64,000 nt of DNA from Shewanella sp. Choline-02u-19 (GTDB lineage: Bacteria; Pseudomonadota; Gammaproteobacteria; Enterobacterales; Shewanellaceae), in contig NZ_PJBE01000013.1 in assembly GCF_002836205.1 (NCBI RefSeq), forward strand, positions 2,418,001 through 2,482,000, read 5' to 3'. Within the stretch, counting starts at the first letter, position 1. Every line of letters begins with the position of its first letter. The notes under the pieces are model-generated. The model had not been told where the DNA came from, did not search any database, and saw only the letters and a list, made by a program, of their open reading frames with translations. Of the stretch, positions 36,116 to 45,582 are shown one piece after another. Both the position numbers and the translations under genes were made by a program.

Positions 36116-36484
36116 TTAAGCAGCATTGGCTCGCATGCCATGCGGTGCCGGTTGCCCTTGCTCATTAACGTGAACAAATACCATTTTGTCTATGCTCACG
36201 ATAGGGGCATGAGTGAGCTTATTGCGCACTTGGCAACAAACCGTTATTGAACTTGAACCATAACTTAGCAACGACAAACCAAACTCAATCACATCCCCTT
36301 GCCGCGCAGATGTCATAAAGTTCACTTCAGAGATGAGCTTGGTGACATGACTTAGGCTTTTCATTTGGCAACCAGCAAAGATAGCCGCCTCTTCATCTAT
36401 CCAACTTAATAGTTGACCACCAAACAGTGAATTAGCAGGATTGAGATGTTCTGGTTTAATAAATCGTCGACTATAAAATTTCAT
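36116..36484 (-). CDS. Acyl-CoA thioesterase, hotdog fold
   Basis: A 122-residue single-hotdog protein of the YciA/BFIT group. HLNPANSLFGGQLLSWIDEEAAIFAG near 13-38 contains the conserved N..G.......D motif of the active site, and SEVNFMTSARQGDVIEFGL is the following core strand. It hydrolyses acyl-CoA esters to free acid and CoA in the cytosol; the chain-length preference cannot be read. The ATG at 36484 opens a full-length family member. It converges with the lipoprotein gene and diverges from the phosphatase operon. Confidence 0.87.
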   Translation of the reverse strand: MKFYSRRFIKPEHLNPANSLFGGQLLSWIDEEAAIFAGCQMKSLSHVTKLISEVNFMTSARQGDVIEFGLSLLSYGSSSITVCCQVRNKLTHAPIVSIDKMVFVHVNEQGQPAPHGMRANAA

Positions 36485-36771
36485 AATGGTGCCTCTTAGC
36501 TTTACTTAATAATACCCCCAAAGAGGTAGCAACAAGCGCGCCAACAATATTAATCATATTTTTCAACAGCTAAGGATTTATCACATCTATTCACAGCATG
36601 AAATGCACATTAATAGAGCCTACTTGCACCGAAGTGAATCGCCTGCAGCGCTAGCCAGTCAGTTGTTAAAGCAACAAAACTGAAACAAAATCATCGCCAT
36701 ATCGTCATGCTTATACTCGACAATCACATCGCCACAAAGAAACCTCCTATAAATAATATAAATTGACGGTG

Positions 36772-38277
36772 ATGATAGTGATTAATATCAAAAAGATAGC
36801 GGCAATAGCCTCTTGCAGTCTCGTGACAATAGCAGCAAATGCAGCGGTACTTCCTAGCAACCAAACTGACAGTCAATGGTTTAAAGACAGCGCTCAATTA
36901 GTGAGTGATAAAACTCAACAGACAGCGCCAAAGAAAGCTAAAAATGTGATTTTATTTGTCGGTGATGGCATGGGTATTTCGACCTTAACAGCAGCCCGCA
37001 TCTTCGAAGGACAGCAACAGGTTGATAATAAAGGCGGCGAAGAAAACCTCCTCAGCTTTGAGCACTTCCCAAAAACGGCACTGGTTAAAACTTACAACAC
37101 CAACCAACAAACACCTGATTCTGCTGGCACCATGACTGCAATCGTCACCGGCGTAAAATCAAAGGCGGGTGTGTTATCAGTATCAGACAACAGCTTGCGT
37201 GCTAATTGCCTATCTTCAAAAGGCAATGAACTCATCACCTTGGTCGACCTCGCCAATGCAAAAGGCTTATCGACGGGTGTCGTCAGTACGGCTCGCATCA
37301 CCCACGCCACGCCAGCAGCAGCCTACGCGGCATCGCCTGAGCGTAATTGGGAAGCAGATTCTAATCTTCCAGCAGAAGCCGTTGCCAACGAATGTAAGGA
37401 TATAGCCTATCAGTTGGTGATGCGCGATGAAGCCAATGCGTTAAGCGTGGCACTTGGTGGCGGTCGTCGTAACTTCATTCCAAACGATGTCACTGATGGC
37501 GAAAATAAAACCGGTCGCCGCGACGATGGTGTTGATTTAACTCAAGCTTGGACCGACAACCTTAGCAATTCAGCTTACGTGTGGGATAAAACGGGTTTTG
37601 ACGCCATTGATGTGACGACAACCGACCACCTGCTGGGTTTATTTAATTCATCGCACATGGAATATGAAGCTGACCGAGCTGATGATACCGCAGGCGAGCC
37701 ATCATTGACTGAAATGACCACCAAATCGATTGAGCTACTCAACAAAAATGAAAACGGTTACCTGCTCATCGTTGAATCGGGACGTATTGATCATGCCCAT
37801 CATGCGGGTAATGCTTATCGCGCAATGATGGATACCGTTGAATTGTCTAATGCGGTAAAAGCAGCCGTTGCAACAACTGATCCAGCCGAAACACTCATCA
37901 TGGTCACTGCCGATCATAGCCACGTATTCACCATCGCAGGTTACCCAAAGCGCGGCAATCCAATATTAGGATTAGTCCACAATGTGGGGGGTGATCTCGC
38001 CATCGCTAAAGACGGTAAACCTTACACCACTGTCGGTTATACCAATGGTCCTGGCGCTGTTGTGGGTGTGCGTGACGATTTAAGCTCTGTCGATACCAAA
38101 GACAAAGATTTTATGCAGCAGTCATTGGTCCCGATGAATAGCGAAACTCATGCAGGCGAAGATATTACGCTACATGCAACGGGTCCAGGTTCAGACCTTG
38201 TCCAAGGTGTTATTGAGCAGAACGTAATCTTCCACATAATCAATCAAGCACAAACGCTAGGCGGTACTAAATATTAA
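36772..38277 (+). CDS. Alkaline phosphatase (first of a tandem pair)
   Basis: A 501-residue PhoA-superfamily enzyme that hydrolyses phosphomonoesters in the periplasm. It has a signal peptide (MIVINIKKIAAIASCSLVTI, ending ANAA). Active-site pieces are FVGDGMGISTLTAARI, the nucleophile Ser in TPDSAGTMTA near 115, ARITHATPAAAYA, SGRIDHAHHAGN and TADHSH, ending with ETHAGEDI. I use ATG 36772; TTG 36763 and GTG 36778 are alternatives and no ribosome site decides. CTGAAAC and TCGTCAT near 36679-36710 weakly resemble Pho-box half-sites. It heads a probable three-gene operon with no terminator before the second copy. Confidence 0.92.
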   Translation: MIVINIKKIAAIASCSLVTIAANAAVLPSNQTDSQWFKDSAQLVSDKTQQTAPKKAKNVILFVGDGMGISTLTAARIFEGQQQVDNKGGEENLLSFEHFPKTALVKTYNTNQQTPDSAGTMTAIVTGVKSKAGVLSVSDNSLRANCLSSKGNELITLVDLANAKGLSTGVVSTARITHATPAAAYAASPERNWEADSNLPAEAVANECKDIAYQLVMRDEANALSVALGGGRRNFIPNDVTDGENKTGRRDDGVDLTQAWTDNLSNSAYVWDKTGFDAIDVTTTDHLLGLFNSSHMEYEADRADDTAGEPSLTEMTTKSIELLNKNENGYLLIVESGRIDHAHHAGNAYRAMMDTVELSNAVKAAVATTDPAETLIMVTADHSHVFTIAGYPKRGNPILGLVHNVGGDLAIAKDGKPYTTVGYTNGPGAVVGVRDDLSSVDTKDKDFMQQSLVPMNSETHAGEDITLHATGPGSDLVQGVIEQNVIFHIINQAQTLGGTKY

Positions 38278-38361
38278 TACCTAAGCAACTGGTCATTAAT
38301 AATTTTTCTTACTGACTCATTCAAATACGTCAGCAATAGTACCCAATAATTGGAGTTTAAA

Positions 38362-39996
38362 ATGAACAAGAAATTACTCGTACTTTCGATTGCAGCAATG
38401 CTTGGTTTAGCAGCTTGTGGCAGCGATGGTGATAATGGTGCCGACGGCAACAATGGCACTGATGGCAATAATGGTGGCAACGGTAACAATGGCCAAGACT
38501 GGAGCGCTGTTAACCAGTGGTATATCGACGGCCAAGCTAGAGTCGCCAAAGCCGAGGAGCTAACCGTTAACAACCAAGCTGGCGCGGCCAAGAACATCAT
38601 TCTGTTTGTTGGTGATGGTATGGGAGTATCTACCGTCACGGCAGCGCGTATTTTAGAAGGTCAGCTAAAAGGACAAACGGGTGAAGAAAACTCGCTCTCT
38701 TTTGAAACCCTCCCTTATTTAGGCTTGGCTAAAACGTATAATGTCGACGGTCAAACACCCGATTCAGCAGGCACCATGACTGCGATGATCACTGGCGTCA
38801 AAACCGATGTTGGCGTGCTTTCACAAGCGGAAGGTGTCTCACGGGGTAACTGCGCTTCAACTTCAGGCCAAAACCTGGTCACTTCACTTGAGCTAGCCGC
38901 GATGGCGGGATTATCAACGGGTGTGGTCTCTACTGCTCGCATCACCCATGCAACGCCAGCGGCAACCTATGCCCATGCACCTGAGCGTAACTGGGAAAGC
39001 GATGCTGACTTGTCAGCAGAAGCGGTCACCAATGGTTGTAAAGATATCGCATCACAGTTAATCGACTTTAATTTTGGCAGCGGACTTAACGTGGTAATGG
39101 GCGGCGGTCGTCGTGCCTTTATTCCGAGTTCGATGACAGATCCAGAAGGTAAATCAGGTAAACGTCTCGATAACCGCGACTTAACCGATGAATGGCTAAA
39201 TAAATATACTAACGCTGCTTATGTTGCTGATAGAGATGGCTTCTTAGCGTTAGACCCAAGCACCACAGACCATGTGTTAGGCCTGTTTAACTCCTCGCAC
39301 ATGGAATATGACTATGACCGCACAACGACGGGTGCCACTGGCGAACCATCACTGGCTGAGATGACCGCAAAATCGATTGATATTTTGAAGAAAAATGACA
39401 AAGGTTTTGTGCTCATTATTGAAGCCGGACGCATTGATCATGCTCACCATGCGGGTAATGCAGCACGCGCGCTACATGACACGATAGCCATGTCAGAAGC
39501 GGTTCGCGTTGCGATGGAGAAAACGTCCGCTAAAGACACCTTACTAATTGTTACCGCCGATCATAGCCATGTGTTTACCATTGCAGGCTACCCTACTCGT
39601 GGTAACCCAATCTTGGGCTTAGTTAAAGGTAATGGCACTGACGGTCAACCTGTTATCACTAATTCAACCGATACAAATGGCTTACCGTATACCACTGTTG
39701 GCTACGCTAACGGCCTAGGTTACGCCAACTTAGCCACCGGTGGCGACGAGCGCTATGGCTACGCTGCAGCATCGGGTCGTTTTGACCTAAATTATGTTGA
39801 TACCCAAAGCGCAGGCTTCCATCAAGAAGCCCTCGTACCACTGGGCAGTGAAACGCATGCAGGTGAAGATGTTGCTATATTTGCCAGCGGTCCAGGTTCA
39901 CACCTTATTCAAGGCACTGTTGAGCAAAACCACATTTTTCATGTCATGAACCATGCCATCAATTTGGTTGAAAAGGCAGAAGCTGCCCAACCATAA
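38362..39996 (+). CDS. Alkaline phosphatase lipoprotein (second of the pair)
   Basis: A 544-residue homologue of the preceding enzyme with the same motifs: FVGDGMGVSTVTAARI, nucleophile in TPDSAGTMTA near 135, ARITHATPAATYA, AGRIDHAHHAGN, TADHSH and ETHAGEDV. It differs by a lipoprotein signal (LGLAACGSDG) and an Asn/Gly/Asp-rich linker after the cysteine, so it is probably membrane-tethered where its partner is soluble. It also has an insertion before the C-terminal motif. ATG 38362 is chosen because GGAG lies six bases upstream. It starts 84 bases after the first phosphatase and was probably produced by an old duplication. Confidence 0.93.
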   Translation: MNKKLLVLSIAAMLGLAACGSDGDNGADGNNGTDGNNGGNGNNGQDWSAVNQWYIDGQARVAKAEELTVNNQAGAAKNIILFVGDGMGVSTVTAARILEGQLKGQTGEENSLSFETLPYLGLAKTYNVDGQTPDSAGTMTAMITGVKTDVGVLSQAEGVSRGNCASTSGQNLVTSLELAAMAGLSTGVVSTARITHATPAATYAHAPERNWESDADLSAEAVTNGCKDIASQLIDFNFGSGLNVVMGGGRRAFIPSSMTDPEGKSGKRLDNRDLTDEWLNKYTNAAYVADRDGFLALDPSTTDHVLGLFNSSHMEYDYDRTTTGATGEPSLAEMTAKSIDILKKNDKGFVLIIEAGRIDHAHHAGNAARALHDTIAMSEAVRVAMEKTSAKDTLLIVTADHSHVFTIAGYPTRGNPILGLVKGNGTDGQPVITNSTDTNGLPYTTVGYANGLGYANLATGGDERYGYAAASGRFDLNYVDTQSAGFHQEALVPLGSETHAGEDVAIFASGPGSHLIQGTVEQNHIFHVMNHAINLVEKAEAAQP

Positions 39997-40122
39997 CAAC
40001 AAACGGTGATTGAAAAGCCACTGGATAGTTTCAGTGGCTTATTCAAGCCTTCAGATATGGATATCAACAATCACTTTAATCAACAATCAGTATCCAATAT
40101 TCAGCCCTTATCAGGAGTGATC

Positions 40123-40887
40123 ATGCAGCACAATACATCTTCAAAGCCGTTCTCTTATACTTCAGCGCTTACTATGGCGGGCACATTAATTGCGCTCTTA
40201 ATCAGCAGTACAGCGGCCCATGCAGTGCAATGCGAATCGCTAGATTCATCACACCTCAGTGCGCGATATGCAGTCTCCAATAACCAAGGAGTCACTAAAG
40301 AGATAACCTTGCTAAGAAATGACCAAGAAGTCATCTATCAGCATAGTGCGCAAAGCTTTGAGCTGTGGAATACTCGCGGGGAATATGTGCGTTATTTTCC
40401 AACCGAACGTCGCTCAGTTAGTTATCAGAATGGCGACCTTCTTTCTCTGAATATCCATTTTGACTTCAAGCAGCTCAATCACCTTATCTCCCCAAAGACG
40501 ATCGCCAGTATGCAACAGCTGCCATCGAACTCAAATAAAGCGACTGACATCTGTATGACTGAGCAACAATATCAAGGGCAACAACGAAATCACCTGTTAG
40601 CTATCACATGGCTCGATAAACTCGCACTGCCAAAATCGTTTCGAGTGACCGATAAAAAAGGCAGTATTCAATATGAATTGCTAGAGATAAAAGCGCTTCC
40701 TAAGAGCGAGTTTATCGCACTGACGTCGGGCTATCGGGATATTGATTTTGCCGATGTCGGCGACAATGAGTCAGACCCTTTCATCGCGAAAATGATCCAT
40801 CAAGGCTTTATTCAACACGGTAGCAGTGGATTTTATGATAGCCAAGGCAAGCAGATCCAAAACGGAGAAAGCGGCCATCAGCACTAG
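40123..40887 (+). CDS. Secreted protein of unknown function downstream of alkaline phosphatases
   Basis: A 254-residue protein with a signal peptide (a hydrophobic core around ALTMAGTLIALLISSTAAHA) and a mature part starting VQCESLDSS. It has few cysteines and no motif I recognise. ATG 40123 is chosen because AGGAG precedes it. The frame extends upstream to 40006, but the extra 39 residues lack a ribosome site. It lies 126 bases after the second phosphatase and before the shared terminator, so it is likely in the same operon and may act with these enzymes in the periplasm. That link is inference from position. Confidence 0.7.
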   Translation: MQHNTSSKPFSYTSALTMAGTLIALLISSTAAHAVQCESLDSSHLSARYAVSNNQGVTKEITLLRNDQEVIYQHSAQSFELWNTRGEYVRYFPTERRSVSYQNGDLLSLNIHFDFKQLNHLISPKTIASMQQLPSNSNKATDICMTEQQYQGQQRNHLLAITWLDKLALPKSFRVTDKKGSIQYELLEIKALPKSEFIALTSGYRDIDFADVGDNESDPFIAKMIHQGFIQHGSSGFYDSQGKQIQNGESGHQH

Positions 40888-40913
40888 AGGCTGAAAATTG
40901 GTTTAGGTCACAA

Positions 40914-40940
40914 AAAAGCCCTTAACATTAAGGGCTTTTA
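40914..40940 (+). terminator. Terminator after the phosphatase operon
   Basis: An 11-bp stem (AAAAGCCCTTA with TAAGGGCTTTT) with an ACAT loop. A-rich and T-rich flanks on both sides let it also serve the convergent threonine aldolase gene. Confidence 0.88.
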
Positions 40941-41017
40941 AGTTTCATTAGCGTAGGGCTTAAGTACTCAAACATCTCAATCCATCAATGAATGAAGGAC
41001 GATGATTTGGATCCAGC

Positions 41018-42031
41018 TTAACGCTTCAAAATTATTTTAAGCTCGCGGATAAAGCAATCAATATCGACACGCGATATATCAGCATGAGTCACTAAACGCA
41101 GTGTTTTACCCGCGCTAACCAGTATGCCTTTTTGCTTAAGTTGCTCGGTAACCTGATGAATATCTAACTCGCCAACAACCTTGGCAAACACCATATTGGT
41201 TTGCACCAGTGACATATCAACATCAAAACAATCAATCGTAGACAATTGCGACGCCAGATAAGCGGCATTATCATGATCGTCAGCCAATCGTTCGACTTGG
41301 TCAGTCAATGCCAACTGAGCCGCTGCCGCCAATATACCCGCTTGGCGCATCCCTCCGCCAAGCATTTTACGCCAGCGTCGAGCTTTTTTAATTAAGCGCT
41401 CATCAGCCAGTAATATTGAACCCACTGGCGCACACAACCCTTTAGATAAGCAGATAGATACGGAGTCGAAATACTGCGTAATTGCGGTCATCGGTAAGTT
41501 TTGAGCCACGGCAGCATTCGCAACGCGTGCACCATCAAGATGAATCTTAAGCCCTTTTTCAAATGCTAAAGATTGTGCATCGGCCAAATAGCCTTGTGGT
41601 ACCACTTTGCCACCAATGGTATTTTCCAGACTCAATAACCGAGTTCGCGCAAAATGGACATCATCGGGCTTAATCGCAGCTTCAATGTCCGACAGTAAAA
41701 TACTACCATCGGCTTGGTTGTTCAGTGGCTGCGGCTGAATGCTGCCTAAAACAGCAGCACCACCGCCTTCAAACTTATAGTTATGCGCTTGCTGGCCACA
41801 AATATACTCATCTCCGCGTTCACAATGGCCCATCAAGGCTAGTAAGTTAGCTTGAGTGCCTGATGAGGTAAATAAAGCGCCATCAAAACCAAACATTTCA
41901 GCGGCCATATCTTCAAGGTAGTTAACGCTTGGATCGTCGCCATATACATCATCTCCGACTTCAGCAACGCCAATTGCAGCGCGCATAGCGGCTGTTGGCT
42001 TCGTCACAGTGTCACTGCGAAAATCTATCAT
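41018..42031 (-). CDS. ltaE: Low-specificity L-threonine aldolase
   Basis: A 337-residue PLP enzyme that cleaves L-threonine or L-allo-threonine to glycine and acetaldehyde. FRSDTVTKPTAAMRAA is the N-terminal signature, GDDVYGDDPSVN follows, LHLDGARVANAA-like IHLDGARVANAA holds the aspartate that binds the PLP ring, and the Schiff-base lysine is in SICLSKGLCAPVGS near 199. I use ATG 42031, six bases after GAGG; a GTG at 42034 is possible. It is full length for the family and stands alone. Confidence 0.94.
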   Translation of the reverse strand: MIDFRSDTVTKPTAAMRAAIGVAEVGDDVYGDDPSVNYLEDMAAEMFGFDGALFTSSGTQANLLALMGHCERGDEYICGQQAHNYKFEGGGAAVLGSIQPQPLNNQADGSILLSDIEAAIKPDDVHFARTRLLSLENTIGGKVVPQGYLADAQSLAFEKGLKIHLDGARVANAAVAQNLPMTAITQYFDSVSICLSKGLCAPVGSILLADERLIKKARRWRKMLGGGMRQAGILAAAAQLALTDQVERLADDHDNAAYLASQLSTIDCFDVDMSLVQTNMVFAKVVGELDIHQVTEQLKQKGILVSAGKTLRLVTHADISRVDIDCFIRELKIILKR

Positions 42032-42444
42032 CACTTACCTCATTATCAATATTGTGTTTGAACTCAATTACTCGGGGACGGTTGTTCTTTCGAGCTTAGT
42101 TTTTGTTCTGTTCTTGGCTACAAAGAATAGAATGATTAAAGCCCCCTAATAATACTGTGACAACCCAGCTTCTACCAGCGCCAAGTTTACAGATACTTCA
42201 ATAAATCAAATGAACGATACCTGCAGCGAATACAGCCAAAGCACCATAAATAGACACCGTTTATTTTACTTAATCATTAAAACTATGCCTAAACATCACC
42301 AAAAACCCAAATTTATTGGGCTATGACAAACAAACGCCAAAATAATGCATTAGATTAAGTAATGCTAAAAACAATATTTATCACTGTATTTTTTGCTGAA
42401 ATACGGGCAGACTTCGCTTTCTTTTGGTTAGCTAGAATTATCTT
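42032..42444. other. Intergenic region, divergent promoters
   Basis: About 410 AT-rich bases between ltaE and the UPF0126 gene. A small hairpin CCCAA/TTGGG lies near 42306-42323. No gene, repeat or recognisable operator is seen. Confidence 0.4.
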
Positions 42445-43083
42445 ATGTTAGAAGTAAAAGTGATCAGTGCTTTGTGGCTCATCGGCATCTTAGCTGAAGC
42501 GATGACGGGCGCCCTAGCCGCCGGTAAAAAACAGATGGACCTTTTTGGTGTGGTGATTATTGGTTGTGTCACCGCGATTGGTGGTGGCACCCTGCGTGAT
42601 ATGCTCCTTGGAAATTACCCCCTAGTATGGATTGAAAATGCACATTACTTGCTAGCCATCGCGGCAGCATCACTGCTCACGGTGATGATTGCACCGTTAA
42701 TGCGCTACTTATCGCGATTGTTTTTGGCCATTGATGCAATTGGTCTAGCGGTATTTTCTATTGTTGGTACACAAAAAACCTTAATGCTGGGTTACAGCAT
42801 TGAGATAGCGATTGTGATGGGGGTTGTGACTGGCGTTTTTGGCGGCGTTATCCGTGATATTTTATGCAATCAAGTGCCGCTTATTTTTAAGAAAGAACTA
42901 TACGCATTAGTAGCTTTGCTAACATCTGCTTTATATGTGGCGATGAAGCTAAACGGTGTAGTTGAATGGATAAGCCTTTCTATCGCACTGACCTTTGGCT
43001 TTAGCTTTAGAATGCTCGCTATCCGCTATCATTGGTCAATGCCCAAGTTTGACTACCAATATCAGTCAGACAACATCCATTAA
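42445..43083 (+). CDS. UPF0126 (YadS/YicG-type) membrane protein
   Basis: A 212-residue inner-membrane protein with seven hydrophobic segments. The two halves each contain a glycine-rich loop, AIGGGTLRDMLLG near 46-58 and VFGGVIRDILCN near 132-143, the internal duplication typical of UPF0126. The fold is shared with TRIC cation channels; some bacterial relatives have been linked to amino-acid export. The function here is not known. A terminator follows. Confidence 0.88.
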   Translation: MLEVKVISALWLIGILAEAMTGALAAGKKQMDLFGVVIIGCVTAIGGGTLRDMLLGNYPLVWIENAHYLLAIAAASLLTVMIAPLMRYLSRLFLAIDAIGLAVFSIVGTQKTLMLGYSIEIAIVMGVVTGVFGGVIRDILCNQVPLIFKKELYALVALLTSALYVAMKLNGVVEWISLSIALTFGFSFRMLAIRYHWSMPKFDYQYQSDNIH

Positions 43084-43114
43084 TAACCACTAAGCTAGCA
43101 GTTTAAAATCATAA

Positions 43115-43140
43115 AAAAGGTCAGCAAATGCTGACCTTTT
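43115..43140. terminator. Bidirectional terminator
   Basis: A 12-bp inverted repeat (AAAAGGTCAGCA with TGCTGACCTTTT) stands between the convergent UPF0126 and mscS-type genes, with A-rich and T-rich flanks serving both directions. Confidence 0.88.
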
Positions 43141-43158
43141 ACTTATCCAATTAAGCTA

Positions 43159-43983
43159 TTAGCTTGCTGGGGTCTCTTTCACATAGAGATCCATTTGTGG
43201 ATAAGGAATTCCAATACCCGCCTCATCAAGAGCAATTTTAATCTGCTCTAAAATTTCAAAATGCGCAGGCCAGTAATCACTGCCTTTTACCCATGGACGA
43301 ACCACAAGGTTAACTGAAGAATCAGCAAGTTCTGCTACCGCTACAGTGTAAGCGGGATCTTTAAGTACATACTGACTATTATCCAGTATTGAGGTTAATA
43401 CCTTCTTTGTTTCAGCAAGATTTGCATCATAAGACACGCCAATGACCAAGTCTAAACGACGAGTTTCCATTGCCGAATAGTTGACAATAGTGCCATCCAT
43501 CATTGCTGAGTTTGGTGCAATAATCACTTTATTATCAGGGCTAAGTAGCTTGGTTGAAAAAATCGTAATTTCACTGACCGTACCTGCAATACCTGCAGCT
43601 TCAACATAGTCACCCACACGACAAGGGCGGAATAACACCATCAATACGCCTGCGGCAAAATTGGACAGTGAACCTTGTAGCGCTAAACCAACCGCTAAGC
43701 CAGCGGCACCAATAACAGCCACCAGAGACGCAGTTTGCACACCAATCTGCCCTAATGTCGCCACTATGGTAAATACAAATACCAATGACCAAGCTATATT
43801 GCCAACAAACGAAGTGACAGTTTCATCGACTTTGCGCTTGTTAAGTAGTTTTGTCGTGAGTTTTTTGGCAACTCCAGCAAAAAACTTACCAATCACAAAA
43901 ATAATGATTGCGAATAGAATTCTCAGACCATAAGTGACAATCAGTTCTGGTGCTTGATCCATCAGACCTTGCAAATTATCCAT
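43159..43983 (-). CDS. mscS: Small-conductance mechanosensitive channel (MscS family)
   Basis: A 274-residue channel close in size to E. coli MscS. There are three N-terminal membrane helices. The pore-lining third helix is glycine/alanine rich (AAGLAVGLALQGSLSNFAAG near 94-113), followed by the beta domain start RPCRVGDYVEAAGIAGTV and the mixed alpha/beta vestibule ending PYPQMDLYV. It opens under membrane tension to release osmolytes. GGGAG precedes the ATG. It is followed on the plus side by the terminator shared with the UPF0126 gene. Confidence 0.94.
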   Translation of the reverse strand: MDNLQGLMDQAPELIVTYGLRILFAIIIFVIGKFFAGVAKKLTTKLLNKRKVDETVTSFVGNIAWSLVFVFTIVATLGQIGVQTASLVAVIGAAGLAVGLALQGSLSNFAAGVLMVLFRPCRVGDYVEAAGIAGTVSEITIFSTKLLSPDNKVIIAPNSAMMDGTIVNYSAMETRRLDLVIGVSYDANLAETKKVLTSILDNSQYVLKDPAYTVAVAELADSSVNLVVRPWVKGSDYWPAHFEILEQIKIALDEAGIGIPYPQMDLYVKETPAS

Positions 43984-44014
43984 GTATATACTCCCTTAAT
44001 TTTGAAATGTATTT

Positions 44015-44578
44015 TTAAAAAATAACGAAAAACTCAACTCTTCTATTTAACGCTCGACCACGACGACTTTGATTATCAGCAATGGGCTGTTGATCGCCGA
44101 CGCCTTTTACATCAAAACGCTTGGCATTAAAATTAAACTCATCTATTAGCGCTCGTTTAACCCCGTTTGCCCGTGACAATGACAACGTCAGATTAAAACG
44201 CTCACTGCCGACAGAATCCGTATGACCAATCAGTAACAACCTAACCGGTACCTTGCTTAACCAGAGCGAAACACGTTCAAGCACTGGCCTTTGGCTGGAT
44301 AATAGATCCGACTTAGCAAAGTCGAATTTAACAACATTAGATGACAACTGCGTGCAATGGGTCGGGTAAAAATCCCCCATCAATGTGTTAAGGCAAAGCT
44401 CAGTCGTTAATACCGTGCGAGCACAGCCGCTAGCATCTACCGCTTGACCGGTATTCGTTTCGACGCACGCATCTTTGCGATCAGGTACGCCATCTGCATC
44501 GCTATCTAACCAGTCTCGCCCAAAAGTCGGACGGGTAAATAACAAGCAAAACAGCAGACCGAATATCAACCATCGCAT
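44015..44578 (-). CDS. OmpA-family protein with calcium-binding repeat
   Basis: A 187-residue exported protein. The signal peptide (MRWLIFGLLFCLLFTRPTFG) is followed by a thrombospondin-3-type repeat, DSDADGVPDRKDAC, and then an OmpA_C peptidoglycan-binding domain. VVKFDFAKSDLL, LLIGHTDSVGSERFNLTLS with the meso-DAP-contacting Asp, and LSRANGVKRAL are visible, ending NRRVEFFVIF. There is no beta barrel, so it is a periplasmic or outer-membrane-associated tether. It lies 31 bases before mscS on the same strand and may be co-transcribed with it. Confidence 0.85.
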   Translation of the reverse strand: MRWLIFGLLFCLLFTRPTFGRDWLDSDADGVPDRKDACVETNTGQAVDASGCARTVLTTELCLNTLMGDFYPTHCTQLSSNVVKFDFAKSDLLSSQRPVLERVSLWLSKVPVRLLLIGHTDSVGSERFNLTLSLSRANGVKRALIDEFNFNAKRFDVKGVGDQQPIADNQSRRGRALNRRVEFFVIF

Positions 44579-45126
44579 ATCGTTAACCTAGAGTCGGAGC
44601 AAACCTTTCGCAAAGCCGCATGATTAGACAGGGGCTACCTGTTAACTATGTTAACTAACAAAAAGCAAAAAGGCAGTTAAATAATTAACTTAATCACTAC
44701 ATCATAGTCAGTTTTCGGTAATTACCCCAACATCACCCGTTTAACCACTGTATTTACAGAGGTTAACAAACGTCGCCATTCGCTATTTATAGGGCTGTAT
44801 GTGAATTATTGAGCAGAGCAGGACTTGAAAAGACTCGTTGCAGAGGTTTTGTGCGCCTTCAATTCAAAGCACATCGCCTAGGGAGTCATTCCCTTGAAGC
44901 CAGCGCTACAACTCATTGGCTTAGTTTTATGATTGTTTAACCGCTTTTTTGGGTGAGAAATAACAGTAAAAAAATAGAAGATAAAAAGCAGTGAAAGCTA
45001 GCGGAAATAGTAAATAAAATAAGCAAACAATGGCAATACGCTGTTAGCGGCATGCCGTCGAGATAAAAGTAACACTCAAAATTTTATTAGGGCTGATCAC
45101 ATCATAAGATGTGCTAATAACCCGAA
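44579..45126. other. Intergenic region with a possible palindromic element
   Basis: About 550 bases without a gene. A segment near 44815-44930 is richer in G and C and contains an AGGGA/TCCCT inverted repeat around 44879-44895, which could be a dispersed intergenic element, but no second copy is present to prove it. Near 45081-45119 nested inverted repeats (TTATTAG/CTAATAA enclosing CACATC/GATGTG) may end yaiI transcription. Confidence 0.4.
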
Positions 45127-45582
45127 TTACTTTTGTTGTTTAAACTTAGTAATAATACGGTCTAATTGGTTGGCAAAAGCCTGTCGCTCACTTTGTCCCA
45201 TGGCTGCGGGGCCTCCGGTTTGAACCCCACTTGCCCGCATCGTATCCATAAAGTCTCGCATATTCAAAATCGATTTAATGTTTTGATCGGTATACAGCTC
45301 ACCACGTGGATTCAACGCGAGTGCGCCTTTTTCAATGGCTTCAGCTGCTAGAGGAATATCGGCTGTAATGACTAAATCCCCCACTTGCAGTCGTCTAACA
45401 ATTTCATCATCCGCGACATCAAAGCCAGAGGAAACAATGACCATTTTAATAAAGCGCGAAGGTGGAATTTTAACGCTATGATTCGCAATCAGTGTCGTTT
45501 CAATTTCAGCACGATCAGCAGCGCGAAAAAGCGTCTCTTTGGTGACACCTGGACAGGCGTCAGCATCAACCCAAATTTTCAT
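45127..45582 (-). CDS. yaiI: YaiI/YqxD family protein (UPF0178, DUF188)
   Basis: A 151-residue protein of the PIN-like DUF188 family. MKIWVDADACPGVTKETLFRAA carries the conserved acidic pair at the N-terminus, and VITADIPLAAEAIEKGALALNPRGELY is the second signature. The C-terminal SGVQTGGPAAMGQSERQAF block is intact. The acidic cluster suggests a nuclease-like fold, but the biochemical role is unknown. It is full length, with the ATG at 45582. Confidence 0.92.
   Translation of the reverse strand: MKIWVDADACPGVTKETLFRAADRAEIETTLIANHSVKIPPSRFIKMVIVSSGFDVADDEIVRRLQVGDLVITADIPLAAEAIEKGALALNPRGELYTDQNIKSILNMRDFMDTMRASGVQTGGPAAMGQSERQAFANQLDRIITKFKQQK

Noticed and set aside
36679..36710. Pho box before the first alkaline phosphatase
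   Set aside because: CTGAAAC and TCGTCAT lie 22 bases apart, but the middle half-site is very poor; phosphate control is plausible but not shown by this sequence.
38274..38639. Pro/Leu-rich minus-strand open frame
   Set aside because: It is the antisense of the Asn/Gly/Asp-rich linker of the second alkaline phosphatase; the low complexity explains the absence of stops.
44810..44930. Dispersed repeat between the OmpA-type gene and yaiI
   Set aside because: It has an inverted repeat and higher GC, but there is no second copy in the window to support it.
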